From DUPU01 sp050952465 (lineage in GTDB: Bacteria > Bacillota > Dehalobacteriia > Dehalobacteriales > Dehalobacteriaceae), in NCBI GenBank assembly GCA_050952465.1, contig JBMNKZ010000007.1, forward strand, positions 372,001-436,000: a stretch of DNA of 64,000 nucleotides, read 5' to 3'. Positions 35,584 through 44,815 of the stretch are shown here, in pieces; the first letter of the stretch is position 1, and each line of letters opens with the position of its first letter. Both the position numbers and the translations under genes were made by a program. The notes beneath the pieces are model-generated. The model did not search any database. It had not been told where the DNA came from and worked only from the letters and a program-made list of their open reading frames with translations.

Positions 35584-37491
35584 ATGGAGCGTATTATTAT
35601 AGGAACAGCCGGCCATGTGGATCATGGGAAAACGATATTAACGAGAAGGCTTACTGGTATTGATACAGATCGCCTAAAGGAAGAAAAAAAACGGGGTATA
35701 TCCATTGAGTTAGGTTTTGCTCCTTTGACTTTGCCTAGTGGCACTAAGGTTGGCTTGGTGGACGTACCTGGCCATGAGCGTTTTATTAAGAACATGCTGG
35801 CCGGGATTGCCGGGATTGACTTAGTCTTATTGGTGATTGCGGCAGATGAAGGTGTAATGCCTCAAACGCGGGAGCATCTTGATATTATCAATTTGTTGGA
35901 AGTTAAGAAGGGCATTGTGGTGGTAACTAAGTCTGACTTAGTTGATGAAGAATGGTTAGAGCTGGTAAAAGGTGAAATTGAAGAAGTACTTGCCGGAACA
36001 GTATTAGAAAAAGCTCCCATGGTGGCGGTTTCTGCTATGACTGGGCATGGAATACCACAGTTAATGGAGGTTATTGATAAAATAGCCAGGGAGACGCCGC
36101 CCAAAACAGTAACGGGCAAAATGCGAATCCCGGTGGACCGGGTTTTTACCATTACTGGTTTTGGCACCGTAATTACCGGTACTCTCTGGTCCGGGAGGTT
36201 GAAGGTAGGAGAGACGGTAGAGATTTTACCTCAGAACTTGAGTGCCCGGGTACGAAATGTCCAGGTACATGGAGAAAAGGTGCCAGAGGCTACGGCCGGG
36301 CAGAGAGTGGCCGTAAATTTAGCCGGGGTGGAGACAGAAGAAATATCCCGCGGGGATGTTCTGGCTGAACCGGGGTTACTGGAAGCTTCTCACCGTATTG
36401 ATGTGAAGCTTAACTTACTGAAACATACCGATATTCCCCTGGAGCAGCGTGCCCGGGTACGGATTCATCATGGAACCCGAGAAGTACTAGGTAGGGTGAA
36501 TCTTCTGGACCGAGAGGAACTATTGCCAGGTGACAGCTGTTTTTGTCAGTTGGTCTTAGAAACACCTCTTATGGCCTTAAGAGAGGATCATTTTGTGATC
36601 CGCAGCTATTCCCCCATGATTACCATAGGGGGCGGAATCATTATCGATCCTCTTCCTGCTAGACATAAACGATATAAAGAGAGTGTCATAAAAAACTTGG
36701 AGGTAAGGTCAAAGGGTAACCCCCAGGAACTGATCATCCAGACTATCGGTGCGGACCAGGTAGGCCTATTGACCCAAAAAGCTATTAGCGCGGGTACTGG
36801 GCTTGATGAAGCTTTGGTTAAAGATGAATTGATTAATCTAAATGAGACAGGGCAAATCGTGTCTATAGATGGTGAAGGGACAGCTTATTATTTGTTAAAA
36901 GAACAAGAAGATGAGTGGTTGACAAAAATTAAAAATAGACTCGCTGATTATCACAGAAAGTTTCCTTTGCGGCCCGGCATGCCTAAAGAGGAGCTGAGAT
37001 CCCGAGATTTTTCCCAAATTACCGGTAAGGTTTTTCATCTTCTGTTAGAGCACTGGGCAGAAAAAAATGAATTCCGCTTGGAAAATCAAAATATTGCTGC
37101 CAGAGACTTTAAGGCCGAAGTTACTTCGGATGTAGCAAAGGCTATCCAGTTAATAGAACAGGGTTTATTAAAGGAACCTTTTTCTCCTCCTAGCTGGGAT
37201 GAGTTGGCACAAACGGCCGGTATAAGTGGAGAAACGAAAAATGAAATTTATTTGTGGCTTTTAAACAGCCAACGTATTGTGAAGTTATCAGATGAGGTAA
37301 TTATAAGTGGTCAGGCATTGGCGGAAGCAAAAGAAAAAATTGGTTCTTTCATTAAAGGAAACGGCTCTATTCAATTAGCGGAAACCAGGGATTTACTAAA
37401 TACATCCCGCAAATATGCCCTGCCTTTGTTGGAATATTTGGATCAGGTAAAATTCACCCGTAGGAAGGGTGATATGCGGGTTCTATATTAA
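35584..37491 (+). CDS. selB: Selenocysteine-specific elongation factor SelB
   Basis: SelB delivers selenocysteinyl-tRNA to UGA codons with a SECIS element. The 635-residue product has the GTPase domain (GTAGHVDHGKTILTRRLTG, DVPGHERFIKNM, TKSD), elongation-factor barrel domains 2 and 3, and C-terminal winged helices (LLNSQRIVKL, then LLEYLDQVKFTRR) that bind SECIS RNA. The ribosome site GGAGGT lies at the end of selA. Confidence 0.97.
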   Translation: MERIIIGTAGHVDHGKTILTRRLTGIDTDRLKEEKKRGISIELGFAPLTLPSGTKVGLVDVPGHERFIKNMLAGIAGIDLVLLVIAADEGVMPQTREHLDIINLLEVKKGIVVVTKSDLVDEEWLELVKGEIEEVLAGTVLEKAPMVAVSAMTGHGIPQLMEVIDKIARETPPKTVTGKMRIPVDRVFTITGFGTVITGTLWSGRLKVGETVEILPQNLSARVRNVQVHGEKVPEATAGQRVAVNLAGVETEEISRGDVLAEPGLLEASHRIDVKLNLLKHTDIPLEQRARVRIHHGTREVLGRVNLLDREELLPGDSCFCQLVLETPLMALREDHFVIRSYSPMITIGGGIIIDPLPARHKRYKESVIKNLEVRSKGNPQELIIQTIGADQVGLLTQKAISAGTGLDEALVKDELINLNETGQIVSIDGEGTAYYLLKEQEDEWLTKIKNRLADYHRKFPLRPGMPKEELRSRDFSQITGKVFHLLLEHWAEKNEFRLENQNIAARDFKAEVTSDVAKAIQLIEQGLLKEPFSPPSWDELAQTAGISGETKNEIYLWLLNSQRIVKLSDEVIISGQALAEAKEKIGSFIKGNGSIQLAETRDLLNTSRKYALPLLEYLDQVKFTRRKGDMRVLY

Positions 37492-37615
37492 TCCTAATTC
37501 TAGGACCAGGAGGAATGTTTTTTAATTAACAGGGATTATTACCAAAGCATATAAAAATGCTAATTACATGATGACTATGTCGCAGAATTACAACAAAATT
37601 GGTATAATAATTACC

Positions 37616-37644
37616 TTGACATGCAGGCACTTGCAGTCTAAAAT
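37616..37644 (+). promoter_or_regulatory. Sigma-A-type promoter for the liv genes
   Basis: TTGACA (37616-37621) and TAAAAT (37639-37644) are separated by 17 bases. The spacer holds TGCA-x6-TGCA, a possible operator. The livJ start is 115 bases downstream. Confidence 0.7.
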
Positions 37645-37758
37645 AAAATACAATTCGTGTTATTATTTGAGAGCTGATTTTCTGACTTCTGTGAGGTGCA
37701 ACTAGCCTCAAATAGTATGATAAATAAACATAAAATCTACTAATAAGGAGAGTGTAAA

Positions 37759-38940
37759 ATGAAAAGAAAATTCTATGTTTTTCTCATTCTCGTCCTGACC
37801 ATTGGTCTTCTGTCCGGTTGCGGCAATAATAATGCTCCTTCTGGAGACTCCAACGCAGAGGGCGAAGATCAACCGGCTGCAGCCGTGTTTAAGATTGGGG
37901 GTACCGGCCCTTTGACCGGTGGTGCGGCTATATACGGTACCGCGGCCAGGAATGGCGCCCAGATCGCTGTTGACGAGATTAATGCTATGGGCGGCATCCA
38001 ATTTGAACTAAGATATGAAGACGATGAGCATGACGCGGAGAAGGCCGTTAATGCTTACAATAAGCTGAAGGACTGGGGTATGCAGATTTCCCTCGGATCA
38101 GTTACCAGCACTCCCGCTGTGGCAACCAGCACAGAGAACTTTAACGACCGGATATTTGCCTTGACTCCCTCAGCTTCGGCGCCTGCGGTAACCGAGGGCA
38201 AGGACAATGTGTATCAGATGTGCTTTGCCGACCCTAACCAGGGCTCAGCTTCCGCTCAGTATATCTTTGATAAAAAACTTGGCACTAAAATTGCCGTTAT
38301 ATACAAGAATGACGATGTATATTCCAAGGGAATCTACAACACATTCGTCAGCAAGGCCAAAGAACTGAATCTGCCGGTTGTCTCTACAACCACTTTTACA
38401 GAGGATAGCCAGACTGACTTTTCTGTTCAGTTGGCCGACGCTAAGAAAAATGGTGCCGACTTGGTCTTCTTGCCTATGTATTACACCCCGGCCTCTTTGA
38501 TACTCCAGCAGGCTAAGTCTATGGATTACTTCCCCAAGTACTTCGGCGTGGACGGCATGGACGGTATCCTGACTCTGGAGAACTTTGACAAATCCTTGGC
38601 CGAGGGCGTTATGTTGTTGACCCCTTTCAATGCAGATGCTACCGATGAGCGCACCGTCAACTTCGTTAATAAATACCAAGAACTCTTTAATGAGATTCCT
38701 AATCAGTTTGCTGCCGACGGTTATGACTGCGTGTATGCTTACAAGGCAGCCCTTGAGGCTGCTGGCTGCACCCCTGACATGAGCGCCGCCGAAATTTGCG
38801 AGAAAATGATTGAAGTGTTCCCCACCATTACTTTCGACGGACTCACCGGTGAGAAAATGACATGGGCCGCTACTGGCGAAGTATCTAAGAGCCCCAAGGG
38901 CATGGTCATAGAAAACGGCGCTTACGTCGGTATGGACTAA
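37759..38940 (+). CDS. livJ: Branched-chain amino acid ABC transporter, substrate-binding lipoprotein
   Basis: The 393-residue protein has a lipoprotein signal (MKRKFYVFLILVLTIGLLSGCG) and a type I periplasmic-binding fold: FKIGGTGPLTGGAAIYGTA, NGAQIAVDEINAMGG, SLGSVTSTPAVATS and NQFAADGYDCVYAYKAAL. It captures leucine, isoleucine, valine or related ligands outside the membrane. Its base composition and codon use (many GCC, GGC, ATC and GAC codons) are clearly GC-richer than the neighbouring selB. A terminator follows, so it can be expressed well above the permease genes. Ligand specificity is not decided. Confidence 0.92.
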   Translation: MKRKFYVFLILVLTIGLLSGCGNNNAPSGDSNAEGEDQPAAAVFKIGGTGPLTGGAAIYGTAARNGAQIAVDEINAMGGIQFELRYEDDEHDAEKAVNAYNKLKDWGMQISLGSVTSTPAVATSTENFNDRIFALTPSASAPAVTEGKDNVYQMCFADPNQGSASAQYIFDKKLGTKIAVIYKNDDVYSKGIYNTFVSKAKELNLPVVSTTTFTEDSQTDFSVQLADAKKNGADLVFLPMYYTPASLILQQAKSMDYFPKYFGVDGMDGILTLENFDKSLAEGVMLLTPFNADATDERTVNFVNKYQELFNEIPNQFAADGYDCVYAYKAALEAAGCTPDMSAAEICEKMIEVFPTITFDGLTGEKMTWAATGEVSKSPKGMVIENGAYVGMD

Positions 38941-38970
38941 GGTACTGCTTGCCCTTTCAATGGTTTGTTG

Positions 38971-39013
38971 AGAGGGCTGTCGGGCAAACTCGGCAGCCCT
39001 CTATACTTGTTTT
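38971..39013 (+). terminator. Intrinsic terminator after livJ
   Basis: GAGGGCTG and CAGCCCTC enclose an inner CGGG/ACTCG loop and are followed shortly by TTTTT. It separates livJ from livHMGF and probably sets their ratio. Confidence 0.85.
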
Positions 39014-39469
39014 TGACCCAAGTTCTTAATTCAGATGGAGATTCTTTTACCCCATCCGAATTTTATTTACTTAGAGTAGAAGCAATGGGACTTACTCTAA
39101 GTAAAGTAGTTCCATCAGAACTGCTAATGCATGACTTAGTTGATGTTTGACTCCCGCCATTAACGGTCAGGGACACACCTCTTCGCAGTAATGTTCCCAA
39201 TTAATGCGGGAGCCTTACGTCAAGTTAGTCAGGTTAAAGGGCTCCCTCTATAAGCGTTGGACCTGACTTAAGTTTTGAGCCATGAATCTTTATCCGATAA
39301 CTAACTGCCAATAATTCCTCCGCTTTTTTAAGCAGGAGATAAGTGGCACTAAGCTCCTGGATAATGATTTCTAAGTTTCGGATGGAGTAAAAAACTCACC
39401 TGATGCTTAGAAATCTGTTTATGTGCACCCTTTCCAGGCATGATCAAACAAAATAAAGGTGTGTGTGTT
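39014..39469. other. Structured intergenic region between livJ and livH
   Basis: There is no intact gene. Several inverted repeats stand close together: AATTC.GATGG...CCATC.GAATT (about 39027-39063), a perfect 13-base stem TTTACTTAGAGTA...TACTCTAAGTAAA (about 39064-39106), CTCCCGC.ATTAA...TTAATGCGGGAG (39151-39212), GTCAGGT...ACCTGAC, and ATTTCTAAG...CTTAGAAAT (about 39369-39414). On the minus strand, 39234-39395 is a 54-codon open frame without a start codon that could be a gene relic. Confidence 0.5.
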
Positions 39470-40351
39470 ATGACTCTTCTTTCATTTTTGATCAGCGGAC
39501 TCAGTCTTGGCAGCGTTTATGCCATTATTGCTTTGGGCTATACTATGGTTTACGGCATAGCAAAAATGCTGAATTTTGCCCATGGCGATGTTATCATGGT
39601 TGGTGCCTATGTTTGTTTCTTTGCTACCACACGAGGGAATATGCCCTCAGTGGTTGGCGTACTTCTGGCTATGGTGGTATGTACTATCCTGGGAGTAGTC
39701 ATAGAGCGCCTGGCCTATAAGCCGCTGAGAGCAGCAACCTCCCTGGCTGTGCTTATTACTGCTATAGGTGTCAGCTATTTTTTGCAGAATGCTGCTTTGC
39801 TGCTCTGGTCTTCTAACCCTAAGGTGTTTACTTCCGTAGTAGGAAATGCCTCCATAAAACTTTTCGACGGTCGGTTGTCCATCTCCGTCATTGCCATTGT
39901 CACCATAGTAGCTTGTATTATAATTATGGGCGGACTCACGTGGTTCACCGGAAAGACCAAAATGGGCAAGGCTATGCGCGCCTGCTCAGAGGACAAAGGT
40001 GCTGCTCAACTAATGGGTATCGACGTTAACTTTACCATCTCTGTCACCTTTGCCATCGGCTCTGCCCTGGCAGCAATTGCCGGTGTTCTCCTCTGCTCCG
40101 CTTATCCTACCTTGATGCCCACCACGGGCGCCATGCCTGGCATCAAGGCTTTCACCGCTGCCGTGTTTGGGGGAATCGGCTCCATACCCGGTGCTATGAT
40201 TGGCGGCATATTGCTTGGCATCATAGAGATATTTGGCAAGGGTTATATCTCCACTCAGCTTTCTGATGCTATCGTGTTCGCTGTCCTGATTATCACTTTG
40301 CTGGTCAAACCCACAGGTCTTTTGGGTAAGCAGATCAGCGAGAAAGTATGA
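39470..40351 (+). CDS. livH: Branched-chain amino acid ABC transporter permease LivH
   Basis: The 293-residue membrane protein is one of the two permeases of the high-affinity branched-chain amino acid importer. It has about eight membrane segments and the LivH signatures SLGSVYAIIALGYTMVYGIAK, MLNFAHGDVIMVGAY and GIKAFTAAVFGGIGSIPGAM. I chose the ATG at 39470 (MTLLSFLI), after AAAGGTG, over the longer frame from 39440. The gene opens the livHMGF unit. Confidence 0.93.
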   Translation: MTLLSFLISGLSLGSVYAIIALGYTMVYGIAKMLNFAHGDVIMVGAYVCFFATTRGNMPSVVGVLLAMVVCTILGVVIERLAYKPLRAATSLAVLITAIGVSYFLQNAALLLWSSNPKVFTSVVGNASIKLFDGRLSISVIAIVTIVACIIIMGGLTWFTGKTKMGKAMRACSEDKGAAQLMGIDVNFTISVTFAIGSALAAIAGVLLCSAYPTLMPTTGAMPGIKAFTAAVFGGIGSIPGAMIGGILLGIIEIFGKGYISTQLSDAIVFAVLIITLLVKPTGLLGKQISEKV

Positions 40352-40361
40352 GGTGGGCGCT

Positions 40362-41438
40362 ATGATAACAATGAAAAAAACTACACGTTCCGACTTTTAT
40401 ACTTACGCTCTTGTTATCGTGTCTTTTATTGTTGTCCAACTTCTTATAAAAAGTGGCTATATTAGTTCCTCCCTTCAAGGGCAACTGGTTCCAATCTGTG
40501 CTTATGTGGTCATGGCGGTCTCACTGAACCTGACCGTAGGTATACTGGGCGAGCTGTCTTTAGGCCACGCTGGCTTCATGAGCATTGGCGCCTTTGCCGG
40601 TGTTGTGGCTTGTATCAGTTTGGAAAGCATCATTCCAATCACGCTCCTGCGCTTGACTATATCCATGATTATAGGTGCCCTTTTCGCTGGAGTGGCTGGA
40701 GTGATTATCGGGGTTCCTGTCCTACGTCTTAAGGGTGACTATTTAGCTATTGTTACTCTGGCTTTTGGGGAAATTATTAAAAATATCATTAATTGTCTTT
40801 ATGTAGGGATTGATAATCTGGGGTTGCATGTCAGTTTTCTTACTGATGCCAATTCTCTGAATCTAGCCCCAGGCGGTAGAGTCCTTATCGACGGGCCCCT
40901 GGGAATCACCGGGATACCCAAACTCTCAACTTTCACCATGGGTTTTGTCCTCATTTTGATTACGTTGTTTATTGTACTAAATTTGATTAATAGCCGTTCA
41001 GGGCGAGCCATCATGGCCCTGCGTGACAACCGTATTGCTGCCGAAAGCGTGGGTATTCACGTTACTAAATACAAGATGATGGCCTTTGTCACTTCCGCTG
41101 CCCTGGCCGGTGCAGCAGGTACATTGTTTGCCATGAATTTTTCTACGATTATAGCTACTAAGTTCAGCTTTAACACCTCAATACTTGTCTTAGTCTTTGT
41201 TGTCCTGGGAGGCTTGGGTAATATTCGTGGCTCAATCATCGCCGCCACTGTGCTCACTGTACTTCCCGAGATGCTGCGTCAGTTTAACAACTATCGCATG
41301 CTTCTATATGCAATCGTTCTTATTCTTATGATGCTTGCCACTAACAACGATGTACTAAAAGGGCATCTAGCAAATTTAAGGAGCAGATTATTTCCCAATA
41401 ATTTTAGGAAAGGAAAGAGGGGTGCGGAAAATGGATAA
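40362..41438 (+). CDS. livM: Branched-chain amino acid ABC transporter permease LivM
   Basis: The 358-residue membrane protein is the second permease. It carries LNLTVGILGELSLGHAGFMSIGA, VLRLKGDYLAIVTLAFGEI and the EAA-like loop GRAIMALRDNRIAAESVGI. The ATG at 40362 lies 6 bases after AGGTG. Its stop overlaps the livG ATG by 8 bases. Confidence 0.93.
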   Translation: MITMKKTTRSDFYTYALVIVSFIVVQLLIKSGYISSSLQGQLVPICAYVVMAVSLNLTVGILGELSLGHAGFMSIGAFAGVVACISLESIIPITLLRLTISMIIGALFAGVAGVIIGVPVLRLKGDYLAIVTLAFGEIIKNIINCLYVGIDNLGLHVSFLTDANSLNLAPGGRVLIDGPLGITGIPKLSTFTMGFVLILITLFIVLNLINSRSGRAIMALRDNRIAAESVGIHVTKYKMMAFVTSAALAGAAGTLFAMNFSTIIATKFSFNTSILVLVFVVLGGLGNIRGSIIAATVLTVLPEMLRQFNNYRMLLYAIVLILMMLATNNDVLKGHLANLRSRLFPNNFRKGKRGAENG

Positions 41439-42303
41439 ATCTAAAAATCCTTCGACAAACATGGGTTCCGTGCCTACCACAAATAGTGTCCCTGAGCGTG
41501 ACGTGGCCATGATGCCGGTGCTGGAAGCTCGTGACCTGGGTATCGACTTTGGCGGACTTACGGCTGTAAGCGGTTTCAACATGACCGTCGGCCGTACTGA
41601 AATTGCCGGACTTATTGGTCCTAATGGCGCAGGAAAGACTACTGTGTTCAACCTGCTTACCAAAGTCTATCGGCCTACCCGCGGCACCTTCCTACTAGAT
41701 GGCCGTGACACGAGTAACATGACCACTGTGAAAATTAACAAAGCCGGGATCGCTCGGACCTTTCAAAATATACGCCTTTTCTCGAATCTATCGGTTGAGG
41801 ATAATGTGAAGCTTGGAATGCATAATCATATCAATTACGGTATGTGGAACGGTATCCTTCGTCTTCCCTCTTACTGGAAGGGTGAAAAGCGGGCCCATGA
41901 GCGGGCTATGGAGCTTTTATCCATCTTTGATATGCAGGATTTGGCGGAAAAAAAAGCGGGATCTCTGCCCTACGGTGCCCAACGCAGGCTTGAGATAGTC
42001 CGCGCTTTGGCTACAAAGCCCTTGCTGCTGCTCCTAGATGAACCTGCCGCTGGGATGAATCCTTCTGAGACGGCTGAATTAATGGAGAATATCGTAAAAA
42101 TCCGCGATACATTTAAGATCGCAATTATGCTCATAGAACACGACATGAATCTGGTGATGGGTATCTGCGAAAATATATGCGTGCTCAATTTTGGAAAGAT
42201 AATCGCCAAAGGTACTCCCAGCACGATCAGGAACAACCCTCAGGTCATTGAAGCATATTTGGGTAAGAAGAGGGAGGGTGGATTGCATGTTGAAAGTCGA
42301 TAA
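41431..42303 (+). CDS. livG: Branched-chain amino acid ABC transporter ATP-binding protein LivG
   Basis: The 290-residue ATPase has Walker A GLIGPNGAGKTTVFNLL, the LivG-type GIARTFQNIRLF, signature LPYGAQRRLEIVRAL and Walker B LLLLDEPAAGMNP. About 25 extra, Asn/Pro/Ser-rich residues precede the usual N-terminus. The ATG at 41431 is 8 bases after AAGAGGGG. It overlaps both livM and livF. Confidence 0.93.
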   Translation: MDKSKNPSTNMGSVPTTNSVPERDVAMMPVLEARDLGIDFGGLTAVSGFNMTVGRTEIAGLIGPNGAGKTTVFNLLTKVYRPTRGTFLLDGRDTSNMTTVKINKAGIARTFQNIRLFSNLSVEDNVKLGMHNHINYGMWNGILRLPSYWKGEKRAHERAMELLSIFDMQDLAEKKAGSLPYGAQRRLEIVRALATKPLLLLLDEPAAGMNPSETAELMENIVKIRDTFKIAIMLIEHDMNLVMGICENICVLNFGKIIAKGTPSTIRNNPQVIEAYLGKKREGGLHVESR

Positions 42304-42988
42304 TATAAATGTCTTTTACGGTGCTATACATGCCATAAAGGGTATTTCCTTAGAGGTCAATGAAGGCGAGATAGTGACTTTGATCGGAGCTAATGGTGCC
42401 GGTAAAAGCACAGTTCTCAAAACTATTTCCGGTCTTCTTCGCCCCAAGACTGGCGAGATTAATTTTTTGGGAGAGAATATTACTTCCACAGCTCCCCATA
42501 AGATTGTGGAACGTGGCCTGGCTCATGTTCCGGAAGGGCGGCGCATTTTTCTGCAGATGACCGTCCAGGAAAATCTAGAGATGGGCGCATATACCCGTTC
42601 CTCCGATGATATTGAGGCTGAATTGGAAAAGGTCTATGTTCTGTTTCCACGGCTTTTAGAACGCCGCCGGCAGGTTGCCGGTACACTCTCCGGAGGTGAG
42701 CAGCAGATGCTGGCCATAGGCCGGGCACTCATGAGCAAGCCCAAACTTCTGATGCTGGACGAGCCCTCCATGGGTCTTGCACCACTATTAGTTGAGCAAA
42801 TTTTCTCCATTATCTTGGAAATGAACAAGGCAGGAGCCACTATACTTCTGGTGGAGCAAAATGCTCAGATGGCCCTATCCATTGCTGACAGAGCCTATGT
42901 GCTGGAGACTGGATCAATATCAATTTCCGGCACCGGCCAGGAACTGTCGGAGAGCGATGAGATTCGCAAGGCCTATCTAGGTGGCTAA
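42287..42988 (+). CDS. livF: Branched-chain amino acid ABC transporter ATP-binding protein LivF
   Basis: The 233-residue ATPase has Walker A LIGANGAGKSTVLKTI, signature LSGGEQQMLAIGRAL and Walker B LLMLDEPSMGLAP. The ATG at 42287 after GGGAGGGTGG gives the usual N-terminus MLKVDNINVFYGAIHAIKG and overlaps livG by 17 bases. It is the last gene of the unit and is followed by a strong terminator. Confidence 0.94.
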   Translation: MLKVDNINVFYGAIHAIKGISLEVNEGEIVTLIGANGAGKSTVLKTISGLLRPKTGEINFLGENITSTAPHKIVERGLAHVPEGRRIFLQMTVQENLEMGAYTRSSDDIEAELEKVYVLFPRLLERRRQVAGTLSGGEQQMLAIGRALMSKPKLLMLDEPSMGLAPLLVEQIFSIILEMNKAGATILLVEQNAQMALSIADRAYVLETGSISISGTGQELSESDEIRKAYLGG

Positions 42989-43005
42989 AAAACCAGTTCA
43001 CACTG

Positions 43006-43038
43006 AAAACTTGGCGTAAGCCAAGTTTTCCTTATTTT
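43006..43038 (+). terminator. Intrinsic terminator of the liv operon
   Basis: AAAACTTGGC and GCCAAGTTTT pair around a GTAA loop and are followed by CCTTATTTT. The stem resembles the duplicated hairpins in the gyrB leader. Confidence 0.85.
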
Positions 43039-43134
43039 ACCACTGAAATTTTAAAGGAATACTGCATAGTTTGTAGAAGATATAATTTTGTGAATTCTTG
43101 TAGAAATAAAAAGAAAAACTGGAGAGGCCAAAAA

Positions 43135-44484
43135 ATGATAAAAAGAATTATTTTAGTGTTGTTAATGCTTTTTGTATTATCATTCCCAAGCTCAGTGCTA
43201 GCCGCTGGGCCTATCGATCTTTATGTTAACGGTATGGAAATAACCCCGGATGTACCTCCGACCATCGTCCATGGGCGGGTAATCTTACCGGCGCGGGCGA
43301 TTTTAGAGCCTTTAGGGGCAACCTTGGATTGGGATAGCAAATCCCGCACTGTAACGGTGTACAAAGGTGCAAATAAAATTACCCTAATTATTGGCCGCAA
43401 AGAAGCGACGGTTAACGGAATAAAATATAGTTTAGATGCCCCGGCTTCCATTATCCAGGGTAGGACTTTTCTTCCTTTAAGATTTATTGCGGAAACCTTT
43501 GATTCTTATGTGGAGTGGAATGGCCAAAACAGATCTGTCAAGGTTATACATAATGAAAATACGGCAAAACGAAAGATAGTAGTTACTGGGTATTATTTTG
43601 ATTGGAAATCTCTTGATGATCTTCAGAACAATTTAAACAAGATTACCGATACCATTCATTTTTCCTATGAGCTGACAAAGGATAAACATGTTAAGGAGAA
43701 TGTCTTTTTTGAAGAGGGATATCAGTTGGCTAAGAAAAACGGCATGGGCGTAGAAATGCTAGTGGTTAGCCATGACAAGGAGATACTTAAGTCCCTGATG
43801 GAAGATGCAAATGCTCAAAAGGCAGTTATTGATGAAATTTTAAATATTTTGGAGTCCCGAGGTTTTGACGGTGTAAACATGGATTTGGAAGGGATTAACC
43901 CAAATCATGGGGCTCAATATGTCAATTTTACAAAAAATCTTAAAGAAAAGCTTGGTTCTCGCTATACCTTATCCATGTCTCTTCCGGCAAGGTCATCAGA
44001 TAGGGAGTCATGGTATAATGGTTATGATTACAAATCTTTGGCTAAAATTGCTGACCGGATTATGATTATGGCATACGATCAGCATTATAACGGTGGAGAA
44101 CCTGGCCCGGTGGCAGGCAATGATTGGGTTGAAAGAGTTATTAATTATCTCTTGCCTCAAATTCCAAAGGAGAAGTTCCAGTTGGGTTTAGGTATTTACG
44201 GCCGCGACTGGCCGGAAACAGGGACAGGAAGAGCTATTTTTGTCCAACCTGCACGGGACTTAGCTGCTGCCAAGGGAATCAAGATTCAAAAGGATGAAAC
44301 ATCGGGTGTTTCATGGTTTAATTATACAGATGATAACGGGGTTAAGCGGCAAGTGTGGTTTGAGGACAGAGACAGTGCCCAGGCTAAGATGGAACTGGTG
44401 AAAAAGTATAAATTGGCAGGCGTGGCTTTGTGGCGTTTAGGCGTTATCCCCCCGGATATCTGGGAAATAATTAATAAAGGATAA
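43135..44484 (+). CDS. Exported GH18 family glycoside hydrolase with copper-amine-oxidase-like N-domain
   Basis: The 449-residue protein starts at the ATG at 43135, after GGAGAGG. It has a signal peptide (MIKRIILVLLMLFVLSFPSSVLAA), a copper amine oxidase N-terminal-like domain with two repeats (VNGMEITPDVPP, GRVILPARAILEPLG and GRTFLPLRFIAETF) and a GH18 catalytic domain from about residue 145. The active-site motif reads FDGVNMDLEGI, with the catalytic Glu kept and Asn where chitinases have Asp, as is common in spore cortex-lytic SleL-type enzymes. It may act on peptidoglycan during germination. It is flanked by the liv terminator and tRNA-Sec. Confidence 0.88.
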   Translation: MIKRIILVLLMLFVLSFPSSVLAAGPIDLYVNGMEITPDVPPTIVHGRVILPARAILEPLGATLDWDSKSRTVTVYKGANKITLIIGRKEATVNGIKYSLDAPASIIQGRTFLPLRFIAETFDSYVEWNGQNRSVKVIHNENTAKRKIVVTGYYFDWKSLDDLQNNLNKITDTIHFSYELTKDKHVKENVFFEEGYQLAKKNGMGVEMLVVSHDKEILKSLMEDANAQKAVIDEILNILESRGFDGVNMDLEGINPNHGAQYVNFTKNLKEKLGSRYTLSMSLPARSSDRESWYNGYDYKSLAKIADRIMIMAYDQHYNGGEPGPVAGNDWVERVINYLLPQIPKEKFQLGLGIYGRDWPETGTGRAIFVQPARDLAAAKGIKIQKDETSGVSWFNYTDDNGVKRQVWFEDRDSAQAKMELVKKYKLAGVALWRLGVIPPDIWEIINKG

Positions 44485-44549
44485 TAAATAAAATTTATTA
44501 TCTGCCACTTACATATTTAAATGTTTTGTGGTAAAATATATAGGCTAAT

Positions 44550-44646
44550 GGGAGCGGATCTGGCCTGGTGGCTAGTCTGGACTTCAAATCCAGTGAGACG
44601 TAGTGATCCTGCGTCTGGTGTGTTCGATTCGCACACGTTCCCGCCA
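44550..44646 (+). tRNA. selC: tRNA-Sec(TCA)
   Basis: The 97-base tRNA has acceptor GGGAGCG/CGTTCCC, anticodon stem TGGA/TCCA with loop CTTCAAA (anticodon TCA), a very long variable arm (AGACG...CGTCT), a GTTCGATTC T-arm and an encoded GCCA end. This is the selenocysteine tRNA used with selA and selB, which lie upstream on the same strand beyond the liv genes. Confidence 0.96.
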
Positions 44647-44659
44647 AAAATGACTAACA

Positions 44660-44690
44660 AATACCCAACTAAACATGGGTATTTTTTTTT
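44660..44690 (+). terminator. Intrinsic terminator after tRNA-Sec
   Basis: AATACCCA pairs with TGGGTATT, followed by a run of eight or more T. Confidence 0.92.
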
Positions 44691-44815
44691 GCGCCTGAAC
44701 ATTTTTCTGTTAAGTAGAAATATTTCGGTTGTATGGGCGCTTTGTGCCACCCCTTGATCTTTTAATGGGATTAGATATCGTTGTTAAATTATTTTCTTTA
44801 GATTATAAAGTAAAA

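Noticed and set aside
37708..38001. 97-residue minus-strand frame
   Set aside because: It is antisense to the livJ start and promoter region.
38245..38679. 144-residue minus-strand frame
   Set aside because: It is antisense to livJ; its length is explained by the GC-richer codons there.
38965..39150. 61-residue plus-strand frame after livJ
   Set aside because: It spans the livJ terminator and hairpins, with no ribosome site.
44521..44757. 78-residue plus-strand frame
   Set aside because: It runs through tRNA-Sec and its terminator.
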